Assembly (NCBI RefSeq): GCF_015706575.1
Contig: NW_024037074.1
Span: forward strand, 15,117,334 to 15,181,333
Origin: Patiria miniata
Taxonomy: Eukaryota > Echinodermata > Asteroidea > Valvatida > Asterinidae
Direction: 5' to 3'
Length of the DNA stretch: 64,000 nucleotides
A program made the translations under genes and the position numbers. The notes below the pieces were generated by a model that was not told the DNA's origin, ran no database searches, and saw nothing but the letters and a program-made list of their open reading frames with translations. Of the stretch, positions 12,446 through 27,000 are shown in pieces. The number at the start of each line of letters is the position of its first letter. Within the stretch, counting starts at the first letter, position 1.

Positions 12446-14870
12446 TTTATTGTACAAATACCCATTACGTCCTTTATCTTGGTACTATGTGCAGGCAATT
12501 GATGAAATTAAAAAGGAAAAATACTTTTTTTTAAGTCTATGTTTCTCATATTTAAATTAATTAATTTCTATCCGCACCACTCAATCTAACGTTTATATAA
12601 AATAAAATTACCAACTCTCCGGTCATAATTCATTAAATCATCCCTCACATTGCTGTGCACATAAAACAAACCAAAAACTGTGACATTGCAGTACTGTTTA
12701 AGTGGCAAATTTATACATAAATCAAAATCATTTGTATCCAATGAATAAGTGCATCAACAATCAACAAATTACACTAAAAACAAAGTGCCAACAAAATAAA
12801 CAAGTAATTGAATTTCAGTAAGTGACTTCTCTTACTGTTGGATTTCACTTAAATTAATCAGTGAAGATATTGAAACTTTTCAGACTGAAAATCTGTTAGC
12901 CTTTTCTTTTTTTTTTACAAATGCCTACAAACAATAAAAGAGACACTTAATTAGATACATGTACTATACTTTGCTGTCTGAAGATGGCTGTTACTATGCC
13001 GTCTCCATTTTTAGAGTCCCAAAGACGATAGAAAATGGCAATAACTATTGAGGAATGGAATTTATACAAGTGATAAATAAAACTAGAGGCATGAAATTTG
13101 TTTACAATGTTCTCCACAGCGGGCCTTATTTCAATACAATATCTTAAAATAAAACAAACTACCAGCAGCACAATGTTAAACATATATTTAACCACAAGAT
13201 TTAATATAGAAAGCACCTTTTTTTAAAGTTTATGCGTCCAAATGAGGCATTTCATATTCATTGCACACAATTTTTTTAAAACTCTATACACGTTTCATAC
13301 ACACAAGCTTAATTCAATGTATGCCACTAATATCTGGTAGTTATCATAGATAACTCTGAACGCATTTTTCTGTATTGCAAAAAAAAACAGAGCCTACTTC
13401 AAAAAAGCTTGGAAGACATTTTTAAACAATTCTTGAGCCAACTGTGGCATTTCTTGAGATCCCATCAGTAGGCTGCAGAGCAGTCACCCCCATCGTCTTA
13501 ATCTCTTGGGGATGAAGGCATACTCAGCAAGCAACTCAAGCGCACATGACCAGGAAAGGCATTTCCGTAAAGTTGTTATGCCTAAGCTCCAGGTATCAAG
13601 ACAAAAATTTGTCAGGAAAGAATGGGGAACGTTACTTGTTTTTCAGGGTGGTGCATCAAGGTGACTGTTATTCTTTCAGTATCTTATTGGGCTACATCAT
13701 CAGGGCTAAGGCATACATGTCAATGTATTTAGGAAGTTACCTATAGAAGCTACCAGAATGACGCAATGGGATGCAGGAAGTCGCTACTAAAGTCATTTAT
13801 TTTATTCTAAACATCCCGGAGGTAGCTATTTCATCACTGTGGGAGTGTCGATGTGCAACTAATAACTGGAACGGATTGCTTTCAGCACAAATTGGTCATC
13901 CAACTGCCAAGTCCATTGCAACCCACTGATCACACCTCAGGAGCGCAAACTTGAAGGCTTGTGATGATCAAACTTTGAGAAACAACTAGGCACCTTAGCA
14001 CCACTTGTCTATTAATTGAAGCTGTTTCAGGTCCCAGTATCAGTAATAGTGACACAGGAACTTCAACAAGCCCACTGGAACACATTTTTGCCAGGGGGTG
14101 CTGGAACACTCTTTTGCCAGGGGGGAGGGGCCGTTAGTATATTCCAGCACCCCCCCCCCCCCAATCCAAAAAGTTGGGGGTGCGGCAGCACCCACAGCAC
14201 CTCCTGTTCCCGCGGGCTTGAACTTCAGTCTGTGTTGGCTTACTTGCTGTTGATGATATTTGTGGTCCACTTTTTGCAACTCATTTTCATGAAAGTATCT
14301 ATGAGCAGCATAATTTGTTTCAGATATTGTTTTTTCCCAGAGGACTCTGAAGTAATGGCTGCTATATTTCACCACCCATTCTCAAACCTTTCACTCCACT
14401 ACACATTTTTGTCCAACAAAAAAAAAGTGAGAAGCTTTCAAACATACGCACAATTGCACAGTTCAGCGGTGATATTTTACACCACCGAGTTCACTCAAAA
14501 GATGAAATAAGCAACAAACTCTGCACAGGAACTAACGGCACAATTTTGCTTAGACCCAAGAGATAGTGAAGGATGCATCCATAATGCACGTACTGAGTGT
14601 GCATACACCCGGATAGCATCTGTGCCCAACACGTTATCCAAGCATGAGTACGTAACCGTGGTGAAACTCAAGTGTCCTTCAACATCGAAAACATATCGGT
14701 TATTTTTCACCATTGATGGGGTGTGCACAAAAGTCTTATAACTGCACTGCTTACTGGATGGGTTTTCCCAAAAAGTTTAACAAGGAACCAGGACACATCC
14801 TAACTTCATCAAATAAAAAGCCTTATTACCGACAAGCCCTTGTTGACCTCAGTAAGACACAGCCTCCTCT
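12446..14870 (-). other. DIPK2A: Presumed 3' UTR and downstream flank of the DIPK2-like gene
   Basis: This AT-rich stretch follows the TGA of the minus-strand gene. Minus-strand poly(A) signals AATAAA (read as TTTATT on the plus strand) occur at 13796-13806, two overlapping, and at 12446-12451. They would give 3' UTRs of roughly 1.1 or 2.4 kb. A poly-C-bearing repeat-like block at about 14080-14220 sits inside. Transcript ends cannot be fixed from sequence alone. Confidence 0.3.
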
Positions 14871-15028
14871 TCAGCTTCTCATGAATCCTCGTCCAGTCAC
14901 CTCAAGGAGTCTCTTCAGAATGTTGGCTGATTGGATCCTCTGACCAGGCGAAGACTCAAACACACAGTTGTAGAGTAGGTTGGACATATTGGGCTCCAGG
15001 ATATCTGGTACGTCGTGCAACAGACCCA
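14871..15028 (-). CDS. DIPK2A: DIPK2-like coding exon 5 (C-terminus)
   Basis: Acceptor TTGTCAG precedes TGGGTCTG. The exon finishes the codon for V459 and encodes 460-510, starting GLLHDVPDILEP, where human DIPK2A has GLLHDPPSEI. The stop is TGA at 14873-14871. Confidence 0.9.
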
Positions 15029-18000
15029 CTGACAAGAGAATAAAAAAAAAAGTGAAAACTTGTGAATTTTGAATTTGAGGTGCCAAATGAACTTGTGAAT
15101 GCCATTCCAGGCTTTCTCAGTCTTCAGTGCTTCTTAGGTCTAACATACATTTTGTTTTTTACAAAGATAAGAGTTTGAACGGTGTCTAAGATGTAAAATG
15201 TCTAAAAAGAAAACTAAACACTGAAGACTGCTGGAATGAATCGGCAATATGAGTACTTAAAAAATGGTAGGCCTACATTTATTTTCTGATAATGGTTTCT
15301 ATCAAGGAGTAAGATGTAAATTGTAAAATGCATTTCAACCGGGAATATCTACTCCCCTTAGCAACTCCAATGATAAACAGAAAGATTATTTTCAGATGTC
15401 AAAGCCTCTGCAACAAATGCTAACATTTTTGTTATCACCCTAGCTTTCTCTCCAACAAAACCATCTGAAGCTCTACAACAGCAACACTTCGAAAAACGAT
15501 ATTATCTGCATCCCTCCCCTCCTACCAAGTAGTGCAGTTGGTGGGGAGCAAATGGGGCCTCTCCTTACTGTGTAACTGCACTGACCTCTCAATCTCAAAG
15601 TAAGCCTCTGTCTGAATTCTGTTGGCTATGGCCAGTGGTAACACACTTGTCTATGGGAAGTGGCTGTAGCCGCTTCCACGAGCGCATGTGTAACTGCAAG
15701 CCATAGCAGAGTCATTCGGACACGGCCTAAGAAATCCAAAACCACTGAACTTGACCCTACCTGTTGAGACTTGTTTCTCTTTTTCGTCATAAAAGTAGCG
15801 CAGGTACTTGGTGGATTCCAGGTCTGACAGGATCTTGTGGCAGGCAAGAAGCAGCATCATCTGAGAGTGGTGGGGAACGACCCCACAATCCTGCCCTTCA
15901 CTCTGGAAGAGGCTCTTGGTGAATGAGACAAAACACTCCTCGTTGCATTCTGACGGGCGTTTCTTAGCTGAAAAGACAAGATTTTCGGTGTGTTAATTGT
16001 GAAACTGAATATCCGCACTGTCCAAATTTAAATTAACAGAAAATTTTTTATCATTATCCAGTGCATGTTCTAAAAAATCCCAAACAATGAAAGTCACCCC
16101 CCTCCCCCCAAAAAGAAAAACATCTATATGTTATTTGATCAACAATGCTACGGATATCAGTGATGTTATGGATATCATGGATTTCCCTAACTGAAATAGC
16201 TTTTTTAATGATTGGGTCCAATGACACGTGTAAATCCTCAAAATTTACCTGGAACAATTTCTCTCTTGTCAATGATCATTATATCCTCAAGATCCAGTAA
16301 TTGTATGCGTCCGTCCGTCGTTACTGCAAAGTTCTCATATCTGAAGTCTGCAAAGACGACCATCCAATCGCTGCTGGCATTCTGGAAATCATAGATCATC
16401 TGCAGGATCTGTCGCGACAGGTCGGCCCGGACGTCCCAGGATGCATCCAGGTATTCGCTCAGGGGTTCCCCGGCTTCTGCCACTACAATCATGCGGCCGC
16501 ACTCACCCAGGTAGGTCGGGAAATACTTCTGGAGTTCGGGAACATACTGCTGGAAAAACTGAATTGAGAAAAAATAAAATGTGGTTACTGGATGACATGG
16601 CTTGCACATGTAGTTCAAAAAGCTCATCCTTAGCGAGAATCCTTTAAAAGCTTTCACTGATCATAGAATCCAGACATGGTCAGAATGTAGTAACTGCAGA
16701 CAGCCAACATTTTCAACCTTCAGTTTTTTGTTAATAAATGAAATTTTGAAGATTTTTGAAATAAATCACACAGTATTGTTTATATAGTATGTTAATATAA
16801 ATGACTGTGCCCTGGGCTATTTTGGATATTTGTTTCAGTCACACAATAAGAAAACAAATTGTTACTTTTGGATATACTCATTGGTAAGTCCTGATCAACT
16901 TTGACTTGAAAAACAGGGCATACAACTTGCAATGTTTTATGCTTTTTGCATTACATTTGGATAAGAAAATGGAGTACTGAAGATACATGTAGCCTACAGG
17001 GTGTACAAACCATGCCAGTTTGGCTAAAACCTTGATGTGTGATATCAGGGGTCAAAATAGCCTTCCATGTTTACTGTATTCAGTGTAAAATCCCGGCATT
17101 CAAAATGTCATGTGATATTTACCACTTCATGTTCAAAATGAGTAATTTGCTTTTTCTGCAGTTAAATGTTCGTGTCAGCCTCACTTGACCACAACATGCA
17201 ATTTTGTTAGCAGATTAACTATCCAACCTACCCTGAGAATTTTCAGTAAACTTCAAAGCTTATAATTGCTAGCCTGGATGTCAGCCTAAATATGATAACA
17301 TGTGCGCAAACGTTGCAGCCTACCCTGGGGAGATACTCAGAGCAGCCTATGCATCATTTCTGACGTGATTCAATAAAATGAGGAAGTTCTTGTCAGGTCC
17401 CTGCTGTAAAACTATCTTGAAAAATGATGACAAACATTTGCTGCTCCACTTGGATGGGGTGAAAGGTTCAGTATGATTACTACGTAGGATCTTATTATTC
17501 ATAAATAACAGCAAAAGCGCAAGACAAGTGAAAGATTTTCACTGTTATACTTGAGCTGCCTCCCTAATTATCTTAACCTCCCATTTCCTTCCCAATATAA
17601 TCCTCTGTGTTTTTTATCTGCTTTATTCATCACATATCAAGGCAGCTACTTCAGACCTTCAGCACTGAGCATTACTAGCACCAGTAGAGACCTCTCAATG
17701 ATGAGTGATATTTCAACAGGCAGGAACATCTTAAGCTTTCTCCAGGAAGACAGGAAGCCAAGAATTTTGGTCTTCCTGAAAAGGGTAACCTTGATTATAT
17801 TTTGACTCTCCTAATGTACAGAACATCACCAGCTGTTCTCAAAACTCGGGGTGAACTTGCCTAAATACAGATTCTGGGAACTAAAGCCTTGCTTGTTGCC
17901 AGAGGAATCCAGGGTGGTCAAAATTAAAAGGGGGAGAGGAGGGGCGATAATAGTAACATTTAAGGAGTTCATATGGCTGCAGAAAGGGCACCTGTGCATA

Positions 18001-21000
18001 AGCACGTTTGATGTAGACTTTAACACTGACTGGCGAGATATTTCTGATTTAGAAAATTGGGATGGAACTTTACCCTCCCAGTCCTTAGCCCCCAGTTGAA
18101 CTGTTTTCAATTTAAAAACCAACTTTGGGACCACTGATGCCAGATAAAGCTAACATTAAAATAACTTTTGAATAACTTTTATCTTACAAAATGAGCAGTG
18201 CATCCATCCTTTCCTGACAAGATAAACAAATTTGGTTTGTCTGGATGTTTTTTTGGATGTAGGCAATCTAGGCATGCCAATGTTTGTAAAGACATGTAAG
18301 ACCATGGTCAGACACTTGGGGGGGTCCTGTTTTTCACTCCAATAATGCACACACTTCTCAACTACCCACAAGCATCATGACCCCTAGAAAATGTACAGAG
18401 GCTCAGTTCGAATTGTTGAAAAGAAAAACATGAAATGTTAAGCTTTGCTGCTTCATAAGGCTATAGCTACTGACTAGTAGGAGCACTGAGCTCAACTGTA
18501 CATGCCGAGTGAGGCCAGATAAGTCATGCCAATCTAGATTTTCAGGACATGACAATCACAGACTGATAATAGCTAGGAGATAATGAGATCATCCTTTCAT
18601 TCAGAGCTGCCAGTTAATTTCCCTGGTATGATGACAACCATATTGACAGCTGCTCCTGTATGTCACCTATCCAGTGAGTCACTGAGTCTTGTTTGGGCAT
18701 TTACACAAAGGTCTCTGGGTCAATATTGCTGACCATGTCCATCATTGATACCCTGCTCACCTCATTATTTGCAACCAGCTGCAAAGGAGCCTGATTTGGG
18801 GTTGGTTGGGGTGGCTAAGCAGTCCCATTGGATCTAATCATGATCATAAACACACTTCTAGTGTGGAATATAGAACCTGAAAGACATTCTGGACAAAAGT
18901 TAAACTTCTAAGAAGCTCCAAATGATGACGATAATACCAAATCATATCTTATTTAAATTGCCTTATTTGGTTTGTCTGTCTCATGTCCCTCTCTCAGTGG
19001 GTTATGCTGATGGTCAAGGATTATGACAAAGAATTACAACTCCATTACAGTACACCTGTCTTAAGCAAGGTGACTCACTTGCATTTCCCTACCTTTCAGC
19101 ATAATAAAAAAAAAATAGTTTCATTTATTCACAAGAACCTCTTGTCGACAAAATTGGCTAAAGGACCGATGAATATTGTTAGCTTCGAAGACATACCGGT
19201 ACAGCCTCAGTACACAAATAACACCCCACTGTTATGTTCTCTTGCGATGACTTATTTATGCAAGAGAACCTAACATTTGACAACAACATCTTGCCTGGAT
19301 GAGGAACAGTATGCAGAGGTATATAGTTGCATGTTTAGGCCCTATGTTGTAATGTTCCCTTGCAATCAAGCTTCAGGGGGGTAGTTCCTCTAATCTTTTA
19401 TAAAGCAGCTCACGACCTCAGTAGCACAAATGTTGACAGCTCAAAAACAAGCTTTGGATTCTTTTGAGGCCAAACAACCCGGCCACTTCTCACACTACAT
19501 AAACAGCTTTCAAACACTCCAGTCTAATCTGGATTCCGAACTTGGTTTAGGCATGGTTTAAGTGATTTTCCTGACAGTCTATCTGTCAGCATTTGATAAA
19601 GGATTAGGACTGTCAGCCGGCATTGCTATCAGACAACGGAACTGAACAAAGTACCTTTATTTCACTGCAAAGATTTCCTAAACTGGGCCAGCGAGTCAAA
19701 AAAACTCCCACTCATTCCACCTTTGATTGGCTTATTTATGTTGCCACAGTGTTCTCTTTTTTCCCAGACTCTAAAGTCATTCACTGTAGCCCGAGGATAT
19801 AATTTTGTTATTATTTCTCAGCATGTTTTTGCTTCCAAGGGTAAATGCGGTGAATTGAGAGGGGCACATTATTCTTGGGTGAAGGGTAGGGTAGGGGTTA
19901 AGCCTCAAGGCAGTGTGTAAATCTCCAGCCACCACAGGCAACCCAAAGCAGAGAGTTTCAATTTCCAACACACCCCCAGGGCTTCATTATTCACTCTATT
20001 ACTTGTAGCTGACCATAAATTAAGTCTGTCACCCTGTCTCCTCCCAGGGGCATCATAATAGGACCAGTTCCCACCTGGTTAATGACCTCGATGACCTAAA
20101 TTGGGCTCTGGATTCACATGGTCTGGTCTTCGCCCAATTACTGTTGTGAGTGATATTATCCACAACAGAGCTCATTAAGCAAGTTTAGCGCAATTTAATC
20201 AAATCTCAAAAACAGCACTTCTACTGGCTCTAGAATTGGTTCAAGGCTCAATAAACCAATCCATGAAAGGAGAAACTTTACATTTCCTACAGTTTATGTC
20301 TAATTAGTGCATACACTGAGTCTGAATATAAGTCTTTAGCCTCTTTTGAACGATTACCCACCTCTATGGATTACCCTAGAAAATGTTTAGTAAAGAAACT
20401 TATGTTCTGGGCAGTGGGCATCTGCACCCTTCCAATTGTTGCAGGTTCAAATCTCACTTAGTCAATTTTTTGATCAAACTTACATGTACCAGGTAAGTGA
20501 ACCCAGTCATTTTCCCTTTGTGTATACAATGCAGTTTAATATCTAAAGTGTAGATATCAAATTTTTTTTTTGGGGGGGGGGAAATTGTTACAAATATTAA
20601 CAATTTATTTTATTTTCCCAGGAGAGATTTCCAGTATTTCCAGTAAATGTACAGCTTTAAATTATGCTACCCTGCATATATGTCAATAATGTGCAAGTAT
20701 GTAAATAACATCTGATACCTTGAGCAGGAGCCCCTCTGGATTCAGAATCAGTGAAGTCATGAGGGTAGCGATCTCTGGAGAGCAGTCCCTGGTCCACCTG
20801 TTGAGGCCATACAGGTCCTTCAGCTGCCCAAGGAACCGGTCACTGGCACACAGCGCCAAGCTGGGGGAGAAAAAAAGAGAAGAAAATAAGAATCCAAATC
20901 ATATTTTATTGTGATTTATTTCCTCGCGGCAGAAAACCAAATGCCTGGTAAGCTTCACACAGCTGGCTCGTCAAAAAGGGTTTTTTTTTACTTTTGAATG

Positions 21001-24000
21001 GTTCTCAATCTCTACGAGAACTAAATAAAATTTATGAGCGTCCTCTCACTCTAAAATTACTTTCAAATGGTAAAGTTTCCGCAAATTATATCTCTGAGGA
21101 TCCGTCCAATATCAGAATGCCGCTTCCTGTATGCACTCAGTCATAGAATTCCAAATACGGTCTCAAAGGACAAGTAGATTGAAACCATTTGGTCCGGGAT
21201 TACTTCCAGAAAAAAATACCACTCCTCTTATTTTCCCCCTGGACACAACTCTCTAAAAATTATTTTACAGCATTCTGCAGCATTCCTTTAAATTACTGCA
21301 ACTTATTGCATTGTAGTGCACATTTAACCCATTTCTTCCATCAAAAGATGATATGCACTGCTTCTTGCCTAGTGGGATGTAGCAGTCAATTTCAGCAGTG
21401 TAAACTTGACTTTAAACTATAATATTAAAGCCAATCAAAAGTTTAACCCATAGCATTCATTTTACATTGTACTACACTGTATTTACTCCTTACTGAATAG
21501 GGACCTTCATTGGGACTATGAGGATTAACAGGTAGGGCACTCTGGGGAGGTACAGGGAATAAAAAAAATAAACCAGTTTATGGTAAAAAAAACAAATTTA
21601 TAATTTCCAGTTTCTCATCCCCAGTGCCCACTTTTTGTTTTTTAAATAGCTCCATCATGCATTTGCAATATATTTTGTCATTTGTTTTCAACAATTGTAG
21701 AACTTTATGTTTTTAATTTCAAAATCTGGTAGAAAGGGTGACAGCTGATCATGGCTCCTTTGAAAACAAAAGTATGTAAGAATCCATCCGCCATGTATGT
21801 AAATGTCTGATGGGAACACTTGTCACACCACAGCCCTTGAACAATTTCTACACGGTGATAAGAGAGCCTTTTCTGTCGGCCACTGCAGTTTCCATATTGT
21901 ACAAGTGTTTTATCAGTCAATCATGGTGCTCATGCACCTGTGGGATTTGACATCTGCAAAACTTCCCACACTGAACCAGTTCTGAGCAGTACATGTATTT
22001 TTCTTTTCTCGTCAAAACAGAGATCCATTGTGTCATCTTTCATGGAGCTTTGTATTCATCAACATTCAGCATTTCTCATGGCTATGGTTAGATCTCTCTT
22101 AACAACAGAAAAAAATATCACACAAATGCTTGCCTGGTTTGTTGTACTTGAGAATTAAAAGGCTAATACTTCAATACTATTAATCCGTGTGAAATTGGTG
22201 ACCTCCAAATATGCTTTTGTCACCCAATGAAAAATACAAATCATTTGATAATCCAATTACACAAAAGACTTGGCAGGCACTGTGCAAGTACATACATTTG
22301 TACATGTAGGTCATCCAGTTTTCTCCACACCACACTGCATACTTTCAACCATTTGAAAAGTGTGAACAAATTCACCTGATCTTAATTTCTTCACTTAATG
22401 TCAACCAAAAAAAATAATGACGCAAATTTTCTGTACACACGTTAACACAGTGTCAACACTCTTAATAAGAAAGCCTTCAAGAGTCAGAAACTATGCTTGA
22501 AATTTAAACCAGTTGCAAGTGTATTACTTTGGGGGGGGGGTAATAGTACGGTAAATAGGTCTAGTATTTACTTCAACAATGTACATGGCTTGCTTCCCTT
22601 TCCAAACTGCAACAATTTTCTGGACAATTCGGACTGTTCTTTGGTCAGACAGTAAATAATTTGAACTGAAGTCTTCATTTTCCAAATATTAAAATCCAAG
22701 CATCAAGTCCTAAAAATATACAAAACCAGGTCAGGCACAACTTTTTGAAAGCATACATAAAATTTGTAAATTGATAGAACAGACTGTACATAAATTCTAT
22801 CCCACCTTCCCACAAATAGAGTACATCCAAATGTACATTGTACCACAAATGTCAGTTATTATATCACTCAGGTGGAGCGCAACAGATCGGATAAAGAATA
22901 ACCACTGTTGCAAACCCTTGTTGGTTTAACGAACACAATGCTTCATTTCATGCATTCTGCTCAAACCTTTACCCCCGCACTTTGTGCAATATTATGTGCT
23001 ATTCAAACCACAAACAAAACAAAAACAGGTTTTCCTGCAGGCTGTAACAACAACAAAGAAGTAGCCAGGTTAACAAGTAAAATGCTTAAGCACATCCAAA
23101 GGTTGTCATAGCAACCATTGTAAGGGGCCAAGTACACCTTTCAAGGCTATGGAAACTGATACACCGCACACCTGTGTTAATAATTTTTAATGTCGCCTTT
23201 TAACTAGGCCTATAAAAAAAAAACACTGTCCCTGCAAAGGTTGTTACCTGGCGACCTACTATTATGCAGGTTTAAGTAGCTTGGTAACCCACATAAAAGC
23301 ATTTTAAATGTAAACTTTGTGCAAATTATGTCCCCACTCACCAATAAAATACAGAACAGTTGCCTATGATATGTTTCAGAATGCAACTTTATCTACGGTG
23401 AAAAAACTTCCAATGTCTGCCAAAATGTATTTTTCAAGGGTATATATCTTGCTGGTGTTAATATGCACTTGACACTAGAAGGCAAGATGCAAAAGCAAGT
23501 TCTACAAACAAAATTACGCCTTTTTACTAAGTTGAACTTGTAGAATGAGGTTTGTGGGTGACTAAAAGTCTCTGCTGTTGAAAAGTGTTCGGTTCTGAGA
23601 GAACCAGTTGTGACAATGTTTTTACTTACATGGACAGAATCATACTCTCAGGCAAAATCAGCATTTAATGTCTGAAACATTGGGCAAGCATGCTCATTAG
23701 CGGTACTTTCAAATTAAAAACCTAGCCTTAAGTTTGACACTCTAATGACAAACACATGGTGTCAGCCAAAAACCTCATTATACATTTACGTGTACTGTAC
23801 ACATTATTCATTTCACCAAAATCCTTGAAATCAAAATAATTTCCTGCATTTCTTCTAATGGATGCAAGGTTTAAGATCAATTATTCCAAAATAGTTGCAC
23901 ACTTTGCTTGAAAACAATTGGCCCATCGACCTGCTAAGGCACATGTGACCCTGCAACTGAAGTATAAGAAGGGAAATTACAGAAGCCGCCAGCATCCGGC

Positions 24001-27000
24001 AGGGCAATGCCCTCAAGGAGCTTCCCTTCGGGCAGGGCGAAAACAACAAGACAATGCCTTCATCATTACCATCCAACCAAAAGGAAGGCCTACCCTATTA
24101 TGCCGTTAACCTTTTTAAAGTAACTTTTACGGAGGGGGGGGGGGAACACTACACCATTGTGGTTCTGTTATTCATGTAATTGCTACAGATACCGGTAGAG
24201 GATGACAGATATTTCCCCTTCGTTCTCCCATTACCCTCCTCTTCCTCTTGTCCCTCTTTGTTATGACATCCAAGTGTCTGTCAATTCCAGTGAGTGGGTG
24301 TCCTATTCCCCATGGGGTAAGTAATACTTCAAATCTCTTGTCAATTACTTTTACTAGGGGCAGTTTAGCAGCCAAGCTTACTGGAAGTAAAATGATGGAT
24401 TACAGACTGGAATTTCACAGTGCTCCATCTAGTTCTGGCAATACTCTTTCTTCAAGCTCTACTCAACCATGCTCCAGCTTAAAAACAAGCCCCAATCTAT
24501 TGTTTAGTCTCCATTCCTGTTCAGTGGTCTGATTGATTTCCTTTAAGCCACAGCCCAGCTTGTTTACAAAATACCCATTAGGTTTTGGCAAAGGCCTATT
24601 ATTGTCAACTGGCTGGTGGTCAGACTAGATAGAAACCCAATCCTTGGTCATCCATAGGAACACCAGGAACAACCCAGCACAGAGAGGCAAAGCAAGTCAC
24701 CAATGCGTGAAGCTGTCAAACAAATTTGTAATTTCTTTTTCTCACTGGCCTGAAAGGGAGCAATTTTGGCAACAACTGTTTTCAAAGAAATATAATTATT
24801 CTAAAATTGGGAGCAAAGATTATCAAAAAAAGAGTGGACATCAGGGGGTTAATAATATTCATTGAGTTTTCTTTTTCTCCATTGCCACTGTCAGATACTT
24901 GCAGCTTTCTGGACAAAGATTGGTTTGGAGCTGGTGATTGACAATGGACTGTGGGTGATCAAAAACAGGGTGTGCCAAGTCGTATTTAATTCAATTCAAA
25001 TTATCCAAACGCTTTGAACTTATCCAATCTCGATGCTCTTGAAACTGAAAGCAACAAACAAAATGTATACTGGTTTGGCCTTTTCTGAAAAACCCTATTC
25101 AAAATTCCTTAAATACCTGCATGTATTGAGAAATGTCTAACATAACACACACTACATGTATGACCAATAAAGGCCATCCAATTAATTATAGTCTTTTACA
25201 CTATATTATTAAAATTGCACCAGTTGGATTAAATTAGGTTTCTAATTACATGTATGATGTATCATAAAAGAAGGAAACCCACAAGTTCTACAATGTCAGC
25301 ATATGTATGTAATCCATGAGTGTGGGTGTGCATGACTTTTTTCCCCATTGAACCCGTTTGTTTACTTAATTTGATATCAAGAGACCCAATATGGGTATTG
25401 TGATATCAGTTGTAAAGCTGGGATTTCTTTACCACATGTTTTGTCTGGCTTAGTTTTCCCTAGTGTTTTGTGTGGTTAACTGTGAAATCAGGTGTAAAAT
25501 AAGCAACAGGTGACATTGCCAATCAATGTGTCAATCAAGAGGCTGGACAAATGGTCAAACCATGATTTCGAGGATCTCTCCAGAACTAATGAAAATAATG
25601 TAGGCTATGTTCCTCACAAACATGTAGGCCTGGGCATTTCTGATTCGATCTGCTTGTACACATGCATGGAACTTTTAACAATAAGTCAAAAAAAAAATTG
25701 CTTGCTCTGGTACGTGAGCAACAATAAATGTGCCCTGTGCGAAAATCGAATCATCTATTTTGCCTCAAGGTGTATATATGTAGCCTTTTCATTTCTGTGA
25801 AATATGGCATTGAGGGGAACAACACAGAACGTAAAGTGCATATTGTTCACATTGTTCACCAAACTATTTCAAGTTTCCAAAGCGATATAGTATGCTGACC
25901 CACTTTCTGAAATTCCCAGCCCCCCCCCCCCCCCCCCCATATGAAATCTGCAGGGGGAAAAAAGGCAACACGAGAATTTAATACCGCGTATAGGCTAAAT
26001 GTTTGTTTGGATAAATGTCCACTGTGAAAATTACAGGAAAACACAGGGACATTTCAGGTTAGTTTTATTTCCTGTGACAAGAAAACACCCAACCATAAAA
26101 ACCATGTTTAACTGCCTCCAAGAGGAAGTGTGGTTTATTCATCAAGGATGGTGTTCTGATATTCTAGAGTAAACACGTTTAACCTTAGCTGCAAAGTAAA
26201 AAAAAACACACTTTTTTAAGGTCAGTGATATTAGTCATGGCCAATCTGTTGGAAAATGATGCTAGTCTTGATTTCAAGACCTTCATGATTTTTATGTTTT
26301 TCCAGTTTACTTCCAGGATCCTCCGCTGTACTCAATTCTTAGTGCTGTGTTTTACTTGACTCCTAGGCTCTGATGAGAATCGATTTAACTGTAAACATTT
26401 GACTCCTGACGTGCTCTACAGTAAGGTTGATCAGGAAAAGGACGACCAGTAAATTGAGTCCTTTGTCGATGACAATTTACCAGTATGCACCGCGCTCAAA
26501 AAATGAATTGCGTAACAATTATCAGAAATTATCATCTTGGACCAACAATTTCATGATGCCTGACCTGTGTGCAACATGTTGCATGAAATTATTCCCCCTC
26601 TTCCCACTGGAAGTTCTAGTATTCATCAATCATTCGGTCTCAAGTCAAGTCATTCTATCACGAGTTATTCAAGTGGGCCTAAACTGTGACAAAGGCATTC
26701 CTTTGTCATTGTTCAGTCCCTGCTAGGCTGTGACCTTACGTGTGAGTGAGCTGTGATTTGACTTGTGATGAATTATTTGCAATATTTTGTAATGGACTTT
26801 ACTACAACCCTTGAAGTGTACGAATACCTTGAATGGGAAATTGTAAGTGACCCCAAATGGCCAGAGTGTCAATACAAACTCTGTTTGCTAACATTTTTAA
26901 TACCAGGCCGGATGTTGATTTTTAGCAAGTGACCCGCTGTTGTTTATTTTCTCAAATCTTTGGTTCATAGTCCATTGCTCTGTTTGGAGAAAATGTCTTC

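Noticed and set aside
14016..14510. 164-codon open frame on the plus strand
   Set aside because: It runs through a poly-C/Pro-rich repeat-like block antisense to the presumed 3' UTR of the DIPK2-like gene. No family resemblance, and the composition follows the simple sequence.
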